Source: Opitutaceae bacterium (lineage in GTDB: Bacteria; Verrucomicrobiota; Verrucomicrobiia; Opitutales; Opitutaceae). From it: a stretch of 5,357 nt of DNA. The stretch spans positions 1 through 5,357 of the forward strand of contig JAHFTI010000333.1 in NCBI GenBank assembly GCA_023265535.1, given 5' to 3'. Of the stretch, positions 1 to 5,357 are shown in pieces (within the stretch, counting starts at the first letter, position 1; the number at the start of each line of letters is the position of its first letter). A model generated the notes under the pieces. The model did no database searches. It was given only the letters and a program-made list of their open reading frames with translations, and was not told the origin of the DNA. The position numbers and the translations under genes were made by a program.

Positions 1-1
1 C

Positions 2-751
2 CGCAACTTCATCAACCATCTGGAAATCGGCCATCCCTTTGCGGCTCCCTCCGTGGCAAACGGCAGGGCGGGCGGAGAGGACCGCACCAGCCTGCGTGTG
101 GTGCACGCCCCCACCCGTCCGCTCCAAAAAGGATCACCGGTGTTTGAGGAACACCTGATGAAGCTCCGCTCCGAGGGAATCGAGATCGAGTACATCGTGC
201 TGACCCGCTGCCCGAATGACGAGGTGCTCCGGCAGGTGGCGGCGGCTGACCTTGTGCTGGATGAGCTGTACTCGGACATTCCCCTCGCGGGGCTTGGCAC
301 CGAGGCGGCGGCGCTGGGAACGGCAGTCCTGGTGGGAGGCTACGGCGGGGCTGCGCTCCAACGACACATGCCCGCCCGTGCGATCCCACAGGGGCACTAC
401 ACGCACCCGGACGGCATGTGCGAGCTCCTGGCAATGGTCCTGCGCGAACCCGGGTTCCGCGCCTCGATCGCGGCCGCGAACAAGGCCTTTGTGTCCGAAT
501 GCTGGAATCCGGACGCCGTGGCGGCCCGGTTCCTGCGGATTTTCCGTGGGGATGTTCCGGGGCAATGGCGCGTCGACCCGACCACCCTGGACTACTGGCA
601 GGGCTGGGGGGCGCCCGAGCGCAACACACTGGAGCTGTGCCGCAGGCTCGTGGAGCTGCACGGTTCCTCCGCACTCGGCCTGGACCACAACCCTGCGCTG
701 CTGGCGACCCTCCTCAACCGTATCCGTGACCTGGATACGCCCGTGCAATGA
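2..751 (+). CDS. GT-B glycosyltransferase, C-terminal part (5' end outside window)
   Basis: This reading frame is open from the left edge (codons begin at base 2) and gives 249 residues before TGA. An internal GTG at 53 is probably not the true start, because coding-like sequence (RNFINHLEIGHPF) precedes it. The visible part looks like the nucleotide-sugar-binding C-terminal domain of a GT4-like retaining glycosyltransferase. VVHAPTRPLQKGSPVF (fragment residues 33-48) opens the second Rossmann domain. It is followed by a PNDEVLRQVAAADLVLDELY segment (71-90) and then GLGTEAAALG (97-106), the usual donor-site helix. The second glutamate of the family's EX7E motif is present (E101), but the position eight residues before it is I93. 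The protein should act at the cytoplasmic face of the inner membrane, transferring a sugar to a lipid-linked glycan or glycan precursor. Donor and acceptor cannot be told from sequence. Its stop overlaps the flippase start (ATGA, 748-751), indicating the same operon. Confidence 0.85.
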   Translation, partial: RNFINHLEIGHPFAAPSVANGRAGGEDRTSLRVVHAPTRPLQKGSPVFEEHLMKLRSEGIEIEYIVLTRCPNDEVLRQVAAADLVLDELYSDIPLAGLGTEAAALGTAVLVGGYGGAALQRHMPARAIPQGHYTHPDGMCELLAMVLREPGFRASIAAANKAFVSECWNPDAVAARFLRIFRGDVPGQWRVDPTTLDYWQGWGAPERNTLELCRRLVELHGSSALGLDHNPALLATLLNRIRDLDTPVQ

Positions 752-2160
752 AACGCAGCATCGGCGGCGACGGCCTTCTCTACCTGCTCTCACTGGCGCT
801 GCCCGGCATGGCCTCGCTGCTGGTGCTTCCCTTCACGACGCGTGCGCTGGGCGTGAATGAATATGGTGTGCTGGAGCTTTGCACCGCCGCCGCCGTGCTG
901 CTCACGAGCATTGCGACCCTGGAGATGCCCCAGGGGCTGGCAAGGTACCTGCCCGAGGCGGACGGCTTCGAGGCGCGAAGGGCGATCGGTTCCACCACCC
1001 TCGTGTTTTGCGTGATTTCACTCGGACTGGCTGGCCTGGCGGCCCTGGGAATCGCTGCTGCCCTAGGGAAAGGTCCGGTCCTGTCTGGCAACGACCCCGC
1101 GCTGGCCCCTGTGGCGCTGGCATGGTTGGTCAGCACCGGGGCCCAGGCGGTGGCAGTGCGCCACTTGCGCTGGTCCCTGCGGGCAAAGGACTACCTGGTG
1201 GCTGTCCTCGCCGGCAGCGCCGTGGGCGCGGCCGCCACGCTGCTCCTCCTGCATTGGCTGGGAGGATCCGCCTCGACGGTGCTGATCGCCCAGACTGCAG
1301 GCAGCACCACGGGCTTCCTGGCCGGGGCGCTGCTGGCGCGAGGCGAACTCACCTTGCGATGGGACTGGGCGGTGCAGGTCAGGCTGACGCGCTTTTCGCT
1401 CCCTCTCGTGCTCTCGGCACTCGGGTCGCTCGCCTCCGCCCAGATCGGCCGCGTGCTGGTGGCTCAACACCTCGGTGTCGAAGACACGGGGCGGCTCGGC
1501 CTGGCGATGCGCATCACCGGTTTTCTCGGCCTGGCAGCAAGTGCGTTTCCCATGGCGGTCACGCCGCTGGTCTATGCACGGCACAAGGAGGCCCTCACCC
1601 CCGAATGGCTTGCCGGGGTGACGCGGGTCTATGTCTTCCTCGGACTTTGCGGCCTGATCTTGCTCACGGAGCTGGCCCCGCTGCTCGTGAACCTGCTGGC
1701 GGGCCCCGGCTTTGAGGGGGCGATTCCCCTCATCCCCCCCCTGGGCGCCGCTGTGCTGTTGGTGGGCTTCACCAGCCTGCTGCCCGGCTTGGAACTGCGC
1801 GGGGACACAGGAATGCTCGCGGGCTTCTCAATCGGAGCGGCCGCCCTTGCGGTCGGAAGCATGTGGGTGCTCCTCCCGGTGCTCGGCGTGTTCGCCGCCG
1901 CGCTGGGGCCCTTGATATCTGCGCTCTGCCTTGCCCTCCTGGTGGCACCCAGGAGCCAGGCGCGCTTTCCCGTGCCCCACCGCTGGAGCGGACTCACCGT
2001 CGCCTGGACACTGTCTGGAGTCGTGGTTTTGCTGGCCGCTTCCGGGCTCTTCAGCAGCACCGCAGTCCCGGTGCGCCTGGCCCTCGAGCTTGCGGTCGTC
2101 GGCGCCCTTTTTCTGCTGCTGCGTTTGAAGCGCGATCTCACGACCCTGAGGAATTCATGA
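748..2160 (+). CDS. Wzx-type polysaccharide flippase (MOP superfamily)
   Basis: This is a 470-residue, very hydrophobic integral membrane protein with about 12 to 14 predicted membrane helices by eye. Approximate helix positions are 10-28, 42-60, 82-106, 118-138, 148-170, 176-196, 214-236, 250-275, 292-316, 326-346, 354-372, 374-400, 416-436 and 442-458. The N-terminus has the pattern typical of polysaccharide-synthesis flippases: a first helix, then LVLPFTTRALGVNEYGVLEL (25-44). Length and topology fit the family, whose members move undecaprenyl-diphosphate-linked repeat units from the cytoplasmic to the periplasmic side. Helices 214-275 with the conserved-looking LGVEDTGRLGLAMRI stretch mark the second half-repeat. 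Start ATG 748 overlaps the previous stop and has only a weak ribosome binding site, so translation is probably coupled to the upstream gene. An eight-C run lies at 1734-1741 (codons 329-332). The cargo cannot be inferred, and a MATE-like exporter of another lipid-linked glycan is the main alternative. Confidence 0.88.
   Translation: MKRSIGGDGLLYLLSLALPGMASLLVLPFTTRALGVNEYGVLELCTAAAVLLTSIATLEMPQGLARYLPEADGFEARRAIGSTTLVFCVISLGLAGLAALGIAAALGKGPVLSGNDPALAPVALAWLVSTGAQAVAVRHLRWSLRAKDYLVAVLAGSAVGAAATLLLLHWLGGSASTVLIAQTAGSTTGFLAGALLARGELTLRWDWAVQVRLTRFSLPLVLSALGSLASAQIGRVLVAQHLGVEDTGRLGLAMRITGFLGLAASAFPMAVTPLVYARHKEALTPEWLAGVTRVYVFLGLCGLILLTELAPLLVNLLAGPGFEGAIPLIPPLGAAVLLVGFTSLLPGLELRGDTGMLAGFSIGAAALAVGSMWVLLPVLGVFAAALGPLISALCLALLVAPRSQARFPVPHRWSGLTVAWTLSGVVVLLAASGLFSSTAVPVRLALELAVVGALFLLLRLKRDLTTLRNS
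1734..1741 (+). repeat. Eight-C homopolymer inside flippase gene
   Basis: Eight consecutive C residues cover the end of codon 329 (ATC), two CCC proline codons and the first base of CTG (332). It is the longest homopolymer I see in the window; others reach about six. Loss of one C would shift reading into a frame that stops at 1915. Gain of one C would enter a frame that stays open to 2285. Either change would destroy the C-terminal third of the flippase. In GC-rich DNA such a run may arise by chance. Confidence 0.5.
2148..2152 (+). promoter_or_regulatory. Strong Shine-Dalgarno GAGGA before ATG 2157
   Basis: GAGGA lies four bases upstream of an ATG at 2157, inside the last codons of the flippase gene. 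The ATG overlaps the flippase stop as ATGA, the same arrangement seen at the other junctions of this cluster. Its match and spacing are better than those before the flippase or methyltransferase starts, so ribosomes probably can initiate here even though only a 42-codon ORF follows. Confidence 0.45.
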
Positions 2161-2285
2161 AGCGCCGCGAGACACCGCACGGGAAAATGCCCAGGCACAC
2201 GCCCAAGTCCACGGCTGTGCAGCCACGCTTGCAGATCCACAGTCGCCAAGCGACGTACGTCTGGCAGGAATGCCCCGGCCCTTGA
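2157..2285 (+). CDS. Small ORF, 42 codons, unknown; possible gene remnant
   Basis: An ATG overlapping the flippase stop (ATGA, 2157-2160) opens a 42-residue ORF ending in TGA at 2283-2285. It has a well-placed GAGGA ribosome binding site and occupies most of the gap before the methyltransferase. The product is basic and hydrophilic, rich in R, K, H, Q and P, beginning MKRRETPHGK, with no membrane segment, signal peptide or motif that I recognise. I do not recognise the protein. It could be a real small protein, a leader whose translation affects the next gene, or the stub left when a once-coupled gene was deleted or frameshifted. Caution is needed: the same frame is also open upstream, antiparallel to no constraint but inside the flippase from about 1716, so openness alone is weak evidence in this GC-rich DNA. 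It does not join the methyltransferase frame, which has a TAG at 2300-2302. Confidence 0.25.
   Translation: MKRRETPHGKMPRHTPKSTAVQPRLQIHSRQATYVWQECPGP
2213..2224. repeat. Small inverted repeat GGCTGTGCAGCC
   Basis: This 12-base sequence could form a 4-bp hairpin with a GTGC loop in the gap between flippase and methyltransferase. It sits inside the 42-codon ORF. No T-run follows, so it is not an intrinsic terminator, and the stem is short enough to be chance. Confidence 0.25.
2242..2261. repeat. Hairpin GTCGC-CAA-GCGAC merged with palindrome GACGTACGTC
   Basis: GTCGC at 2242-2246 pairs perfectly with GCGAC at 2250-2254 across a CAA loop. The GAC that closes this stem also begins a perfect 10-base palindrome, GACGTACGTC, at 2252-2261. 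The two structures share bases and would exclude each other on the same strand. They lie in the only non-overlapping gap of the cluster, about 80 to 100 bases before the methyltransferase start. This could be a protein-binding site or an mRNA structure, or it could be coincidence. No T-run follows, so it is not a standard terminator. Confidence 0.3.
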
Positions 2286-2341
2286 CCAGCTCCATGGATT
2301 AGACCTTCACTTGCCGCCACCAAGCCACACGGAAACAAAAC

Positions 2342-3154
2342 GTGCCTGCACACCCATCCAGCATACAACGGCTGTTCAAGCGGCTCCGCCAGGGAGGACT
2401 GGCCTGGGCGGCGTCCGCGTTGCGTGAGCGCTGCTTTCCGCACAGGCCGTCCTTCCATGCCGAGGCCTGCAGTGCACTGACGGGCGGCAGGGTGCTCGAG
2501 ATTGGTGGTCCCAGCCGCCTTTTCAGGACACGCGGGGCCCTGCCCGTGTACGGCGCCGCGGACCGGGTGGACAACGTCAACTTCAGCGCCACCACGGCCT
2601 GGGAAAGCCGCCTGCAGGAAGGTGGGGCCTTCGAATTCAGGAGAGGCAGGCAACCTGGCACCCAGTACCTTCGCGAGGCGGGCACGCTGCACGGCTTCAA
2701 GGACGAAGGGTACGATGCAGTGATCTCAAGCCATTGCCTCGAACATCTCGCCGACCCCCTGGGGGCACTCAACGAATGGAGAAGGGTCTGCCGCAACGGG
2801 GGCTTGCTGCTGCTCGTGCTGCCGGACCCGCGGCACACCTTCGACCACCGTCGTCCCATCACCCTCCTGGAACACCTGCTCGCCGACAGGGCGGCTGAGC
2901 GCCCGGAAACCGATGAGACCCATTTTGCCGAGGTGCTCGCCCTGCATGACCTTTCCCTGGACCCGGCGGCCGGCTCGCCGGAGGAATTCAGGGAACGTGT
3001 TCACGGCAACACCACACACCGTTGCGTCCACCACCATGTTTTTGACGGGGCCCTGATGGAGGAGTCTCTCAGACACACGGGGTGGGTGCCCATCGCCGTC
3101 GAAGCGTTCGCCCCCCTCCACCTCGGAGCGCTTGCGCGAAAGGGAACGCCATGA
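2342..3154 (+). CDS. Class I SAM-dependent methyltransferase of the cluster
   Basis: The 270-residue product has a Rossmann-type methyltransferase core. Motif I is VLEIGGPS (51-58), an EIGGPS version of the usual ExGxGxG loop. YDAVISSHCLEHLADP (124-139) is motif IV and its following segment, and GGLLLLVLPDP (153-163) is the motif VI strand. Beyond the core are TFDHRRPIT (166-174), DETHF (191-195), LHDL (201-204) and HRCVHHHVFD (226-235), a set I recall as characteristic of a methyltransferase type found in polysaccharide clusters. No membrane segment is seen. It probably methylates a sugar of the repeat unit or caps a chain, using S-adenosylmethionine in the cytoplasm, but the acceptor is unknown. 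Start GTG 2342 is the first in-frame start after TAG 2300-2302, and its ribosome binding site is weak (CGGAAAC). TTG 2420 is the main alternative start. The stop overlaps the next gene as ATGA. Confidence 0.82.
   Translation: MPAHPSSIQRLFKRLRQGGLAWAASALRERCFPHRPSFHAEACSALTGGRVLEIGGPSRLFRTRGALPVYGAADRVDNVNFSATTAWESRLQEGGAFEFRRGRQPGTQYLREAGTLHGFKDEGYDAVISSHCLEHLADPLGALNEWRRVCRNGGLLLLVLPDPRHTFDHRRPITLLEHLLADRAAERPETDETHFAEVLALHDLSLDPAAGSPEEFRERVHGNTTHRCVHHHVFDGALMEESLRHTGWVPIAVEAFAPLHLGALARKGTP
3141..3145 (+). promoter_or_regulatory. Ribosome binding site AGGGA for the GT4 gene
   Basis: AGGGA lies five bases upstream of ATG 3151. It supports 3151 as the start of the glycosyltransferase, rather than an in-frame GTG at 3082 that would give a 23-residue N-terminal extension and a 73-base overlap with the methyltransferase gene. 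Confidence 0.6.
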
Positions 3155-4242
3155 GGATCGCCTACCTGGGCCAGATGGCGGACATGGCGGTGGAAAACGG
3201 CATCTCAAAGAAGATCCGCCAGCAATCGCTCGCCTGGCTGCAGCGGGGACACAGCGTGCATTACTTTGCCCTCACCCCGTCGGGCGTGGCCTGGCCGGGT
3301 CTCGCCCCGCTCGAGACCACGCTGCTGCGCCGAGGTGGACTGCTCGGCAGGCAGGCTTCCTCAAGGGAACTCTGCCGTCGCATCCGCGCTTGGTCTCCGG
3401 ACCTGATCTACTTCAGGTACGCCAACCATGAGGCGGGGCTGCCCGCACTTCTGGGGGACATCCCCACCATCGGAGAAATCAACTCCGACGACACCTACGA
3501 ATACGGGCTGACGCTGCCCCTGCACAAGCGGCTCTACCATAAGCTGACCAGAAAATCCGTACTGCGAAAGCTCACTGGCCTCGTGCCGGTGACTGAGGAA
3601 CTGGCACATCGGATGAGCTGGCTGGGCATCCCCAGTCAGGTCATCGCGAACAGCCTGGACTTGGCCGCCACACCGGCCCTGCCCCCCTTGTCCGACGCAG
3701 CCCCCTCGCTGCTGTTTATCGGCAACACAGGGTCTCCCTGGCATGGACTGGAGCGTATCGGGGAACTCGCCGAGATGCTCCCGGATTATCGGTTCGACAT
3801 CGTGGGGTGCGATCAGGGGGACTGGCAGGCATGCTCCGCGCGCCCCCTGCACCCCAACATGGTCCTGCACGGGACCCTGGGGCGGGACCAATACCTGCAT
3901 CTTGTAGCAGGGGCCACAGCTGCCATAGGCACCATGGCCCTGTTCAGGAAATCAATGGATGAGGCCTGCCCTCTCAAGGTACGTGAGTACCTCTGCCACG
4001 GCCTGCCCGTCATTGCAGCCTACAGGGACACGGATATCCCGGACGGAGCAAATTACTTCCTTCGCCTTCCCAACACCCCATCCCCACTGCAGCCCTGGCG
4101 CGAAAAGATCATGGAGTTTCTTGAGCGCTGGCGCGGACAAAGAATTCCCAGGACGGAGATCGCGCACATCGACATCTCGGTCAAGGAGGAGAAACGCCTG
4201 GCCTTCATGGCCCGAATCCTCAGCAAAACGGGAGGCCCATGA
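3151..4242 (+). CDS. Glycosyltransferase family 4-like
   Basis: The 363-residue protein has the two-domain GT-B layout. The N-terminal Rossmann domain starts at once with MRIAYLG (1-7) and continues through GHSVHYFAL (33-41) and SPDLIYFRY (82-90), with GEINSDDTYEYG (108-119) near the acceptor side. The linker falls near VTEELAHRM and VIANSLDL (164-171). The C-terminal domain begins LLFIGNTGSPWHGLERI (187-203). It contains FDIVGCD (215-221), a LHGTLGRDQYLHLVAGA segment (239-255) and the donor-site motif EACPLKVRE (E271, E279), a complete EX7E, followed by YLCHGLPVIA. This identifies a retaining, nucleotide-sugar-dependent glycosyltransferase. Start ATG 3151 is chosen because it overlaps the methyltransferase stop, has a good ribosome binding site, and puts the beta strand at the N-terminus. 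It should extend the lipid-linked glycan on the cytoplasmic side; the sugar and linkage are not deducible. Confidence 0.87.
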   Translation: MRIAYLGQMADMAVENGISKKIRQQSLAWLQRGHSVHYFALTPSGVAWPGLAPLETTLLRRGGLLGRQASSRELCRRIRAWSPDLIYFRYANHEAGLPALLGDIPTIGEINSDDTYEYGLTLPLHKRLYHKLTRKSVLRKLTGLVPVTEELAHRMSWLGIPSQVIANSLDLAATPALPPLSDAAPSLLFIGNTGSPWHGLERIGELAEMLPDYRFDIVGCDQGDWQACSARPLHPNMVLHGTLGRDQYLHLVAGATAAIGTMALFRKSMDEACPLKVREYLCHGLPVIAAYRDTDIPDGANYFLRLPNTPSPLQPWREKIMEFLERWRGQRIPRTEIAHIDISVKEEKRLAFMARILSKTGGP

Positions 4243-5189
4243 CGAGTGAGATACATGCTGTGAAAGGCAGGTGCCCTTCTCCAGCCCTCTGCGGGGCCGT
4301 GGTGGTGACCTTCAATCCGGAGGTTCCGCCGGAGGCTCTGTTCCGCAAGCTCGCGGGGCAGGCGCAGCTTGTCCTGGTGGTCGACAACAGCACCCAAGCC
4401 GCCTCCCGAGAGCGTATCCGAGACGCCGCACTGCGTACAGGAGCAGAATACCTTGCCCAGGACTCCAACAAGGGTGTGGCGGGGGCCCTCAACTCCGGCT
4501 TCGCGTTGCTTCACTCCAGGGGATATTCCCATGGCATATCCTTCGACCAGGACAGCACACCCGCCTCCGACCTGTGCCACAGGCTCATGGCACACTGCAG
4601 TCAGCACGATGAACTGGCTGTGTTGGGAGCCGACTGGCAGGACGTAGGCACCCCGGATAGGAAAACGCTGCATGTCACCCCGCACCCCTGGCTGCCATTC
4701 CTCTTCAGGCGGCGTCCAGTCGACGCCAAGGCTCAGGCCCCCGTGGCAGTCAGCTTCTGCATCATGTCAGGCTCCTGCTTCAGCCTTTCGATTTGGAAAC
4801 AGCTCGGAGGTTTCGACGAGCGCCTGATGCTCGACCTCGTGGACCAGGACTTCTGCCTCCGCGCCTCAAGGCTCGGCACTAAGGTGGCACTGCTGCCGGG
4901 TGCCAGGTTGGAGCACCACAGGGGCCACAAGCGGCCGGTCCATCGTTTCGGCGTGGACTGGACACCTTCCTTCATGTCGCCTCACAGGCTCTCCTGCATG
5001 TTCCAGAACCGGGTGCGGCTGCTGTTTCCCTGGCTGGTGCGCCATCCCCACATGGCCGTTCATGAACTGGCCTACTCGGCAAAAATCCTTTTCGACGTCT
5101 GCTTCCTGGAGGACCGCAGCGGGGCAAAGCTGGCGGGAATCCTACGCGGGATCACCCGTGCACTGCTCCGGCGCCCGCTCAGGCTCTGA
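4239..5189 (+). CDS. Family 2 glycosyltransferase, rhamnosyltransferase-like
   Basis: The 316-residue protein has a GT-A fold signature. AVVVTFNPEV (20-29) is the first strand. LVVDNST (46-52) takes the place of the usual VDNGS, and NKGVAGALNSGF (77-88) is the NxGxAxAxNxG nucleotide-binding segment. SFDQDS (101-106) contains the metal-binding DXD at D103 and D105. SGSCFSLSIWKQLGGFDERLMLDLVDQDFCLRASRLG includes the acceptor-side loop: GGFDERL at 190-196, then D199 and D202 to D204, where the catalytic base is expected. This pattern resembles RfbF/WbbL-type inverting rhamnosyltransferases, so dTDP-rhamnose is a reasonable but unproved donor guess. Length is normal for the group, and the basic C-terminus (ALLRRPLRL) may sit at the membrane. 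ATG 4239 overlaps the preceding stop (ATGA), with GGGAGG at 4230-4235 only three bases upstream. GTG 4260 is a possible alternative. It is the last + strand gene seen. Confidence 0.87.
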   Translation: MTSEIHAVKGRCPSPALCGAVVVTFNPEVPPEALFRKLAGQAQLVLVVDNSTQAASRERIRDAALRTGAEYLAQDSNKGVAGALNSGFALLHSRGYSHGISFDQDSTPASDLCHRLMAHCSQHDELAVLGADWQDVGTPDRKTLHVTPHPWLPFLFRRRPVDAKAQAPVAVSFCIMSGSCFSLSIWKQLGGFDERLMLDLVDQDFCLRASRLGTKVALLPGARLEHHRGHKRPVHRFGVDWTPSFMSPHRLSCMFQNRVRLLFPWLVRHPHMAVHELAYSAKILFDVCFLEDRSGAKLAGILRGITRALLRRPLRL

Positions 5190-5272
5190 GCGCCGGACCT
5201 GCGCAATGCCGGGGGATGACAACAGCGGCGCAATGACAGGCCCGCCGATTTGCGCGCCTCACACAGCCCACC
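5190..5272. other. Convergent intergenic region with short repeats
   Basis: This 83-base stretch separates the glycosyltransferase stop from the stop of the - strand gene. It contains an eight-base direct repeat, GCGCAATG, at 5201-5208 and 5228-5235. GCGCAA of the second copy pairs with TTGCGC at 5250-5255 over a 16-base loop. GCGCCG at 5190-5195 pairs with CGGCGC at 5226-5231 over a 30-base loop. None of these stems is followed by a T-run on either strand, so I do not call an intrinsic terminator, although a role in ending either transcript is possible. Confidence 0.35.
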
Positions 5273-5357
5273 CTACCCCAGCCTCCCCAGCGCCCAGGCG
5301 GCGTGCTCGCGCAACAGGGCGCTTTCCTCCGCCTCGGAGGCCAGCCGCTGCAGCAGC
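5273..5357 (-). CDS. queG: C-terminal end of a QueG-like epoxyqueuosine reductase (partial)
   Basis: Reading the - strand from the right edge gives 27 codons followed by TAG (5275 down to 5273), all in one frame. The protein end contains LLQRLASEAEES followed by LLREHAAWALGRLG. The pattern of a short acidic stretch, L(V/L)REHAAWAL and immediate termination resembles the HEAT-like C-terminus of epoxyqueuosine reductase QueG, the iron-sulfur and cobalamin enzyme that makes queuosine in tRNA. This rests on a few residues recalled from the family, and another HEAT-repeat protein is possible. The gene runs towards the polysaccharide cluster and looks like a housekeeping gene marking the cluster's edge. 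Confidence 0.5.
   Translation of the reverse strand, partial: LLQRLASEAEESALLREHAAWALGRLG

Noticed and set aside
134..793. Long - strand ORF opposite the first glycosyltransferase; similar antisense ORFs at 12-674, 1063-1584, 1629-2249, 2138-2692, 2299-2862, 3361-3900 and 4053-4685
   Set aside because: These mirror well-supported + strand genes, their products are rich in R, G, P and A without family motifs, and antisense frames are commonly open in GC-rich coding DNA.
2213..2224. GGCTGTGCAGCC as an intrinsic terminator after the flippase gene
   Set aside because: The stem is only four or five pairs and no T-run follows.
2282..2310. TTGACC at 2282-2287 as a -35 promoter element for the last three genes
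   Set aside because: No acceptable -10 hexamer lies at 16 to 18 bases (the site reads CTTCAC), and the nearer GATTAG is at far too short a spacing.
2157..2342. Frameshifted N-terminus of the methyltransferase starting at ATG 2157
   Set aside because: The methyltransferase frame has TAG at 2300-2302 with no start between it and GTG 2342. The 42-codon ORF does not resemble a methyltransferase N-terminus, and the protein starting at 2342 already seems to be of complete length.
3082..3150. Upstream in-frame GTG start for the GT4 gene
   Set aside because: It would add 23 residues encoded inside the methyltransferase gene. ATG 3151 has AGGGA at the right distance, overlaps the previous stop, and begins directly with the expected first beta strand.
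5328..5342. CCTCCG-CCT-CGGAGG perfect hairpin near the right edge
   Set aside because: It lies inside the QueG-like coding frame (Glu/Ala codons) and has no T-run, so it is most simply explained by codon composition.
1..5357. tRNA or rRNA genes, CRISPR array, insertion sequence, transposase, integrase or attachment site
   Set aside because: I looked through both strands and saw no repeat-spacer pattern, cloverleaf, transposase motif or terminal inverted repeats.

Overview
The window is GC-rich DNA (about two thirds G+C by eye) with strong G/C preference at third codon positions. It looks like a chromosomal piece of a high-GC proteobacterium, though nothing in it fixes the species. It holds the end of a surface-polysaccharide (O-antigen, capsule or exopolysaccharide) biosynthesis cluster, all on the + strand, followed by the tail of a housekeeping gene on the - strand.

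Layout: (1) 2-751, the C-terminal part of a GT-B glycosyltransferase whose start lies outside the window; (2) 748-2160, a Wzx-type polysaccharide flippase of 470 aa; (3) a 181-base gap, 2161-2341, containing a 42-codon ORF with a good ribosome binding site and two small palindromic structures; (4) 2342-3154, a class I SAM-dependent methyltransferase of a recognisable EIGGPS/HHHVFD type; (5) 3151-4242, a GT4-like glycosyltransferase with an EX7E motif; (6) 4239-5189, a GT2 rhamnosyltransferase-like enzyme; (7) 5190-5272, a short convergent intergenic region; (8) 5273-5357 on the - strand, the last 27 codons and stop of a gene whose C-terminus resembles epoxyqueuosine reductase QueG.

Three gene-to-gene junctions (748, 3151, 4239) are ATGA stop/start overlaps, so the cluster is almost certainly one transcript with coupled translation. 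The flippase also ends in ATGA, but there the new start opens only the 42-codon ORF, and the methyltransferase begins 181 bases later at GTG. A probable reading of the pathway is that the three glycosyltransferases build a lipid-linked repeat unit on the cytoplasmic face, the methyltransferase modifies or caps a sugar, and the flippase moves the unit across the inner membrane. No polymerase, ligase, chain-length regulator or nucleotide-sugar synthesis gene is visible here. The points most worth a second look are the interrupted coupling at 2157-2341, an eight-C tract inside the flippase gene, and the histidine-rich C-terminal half of the methyltransferase. I found no clear evidence of a wholly new system.
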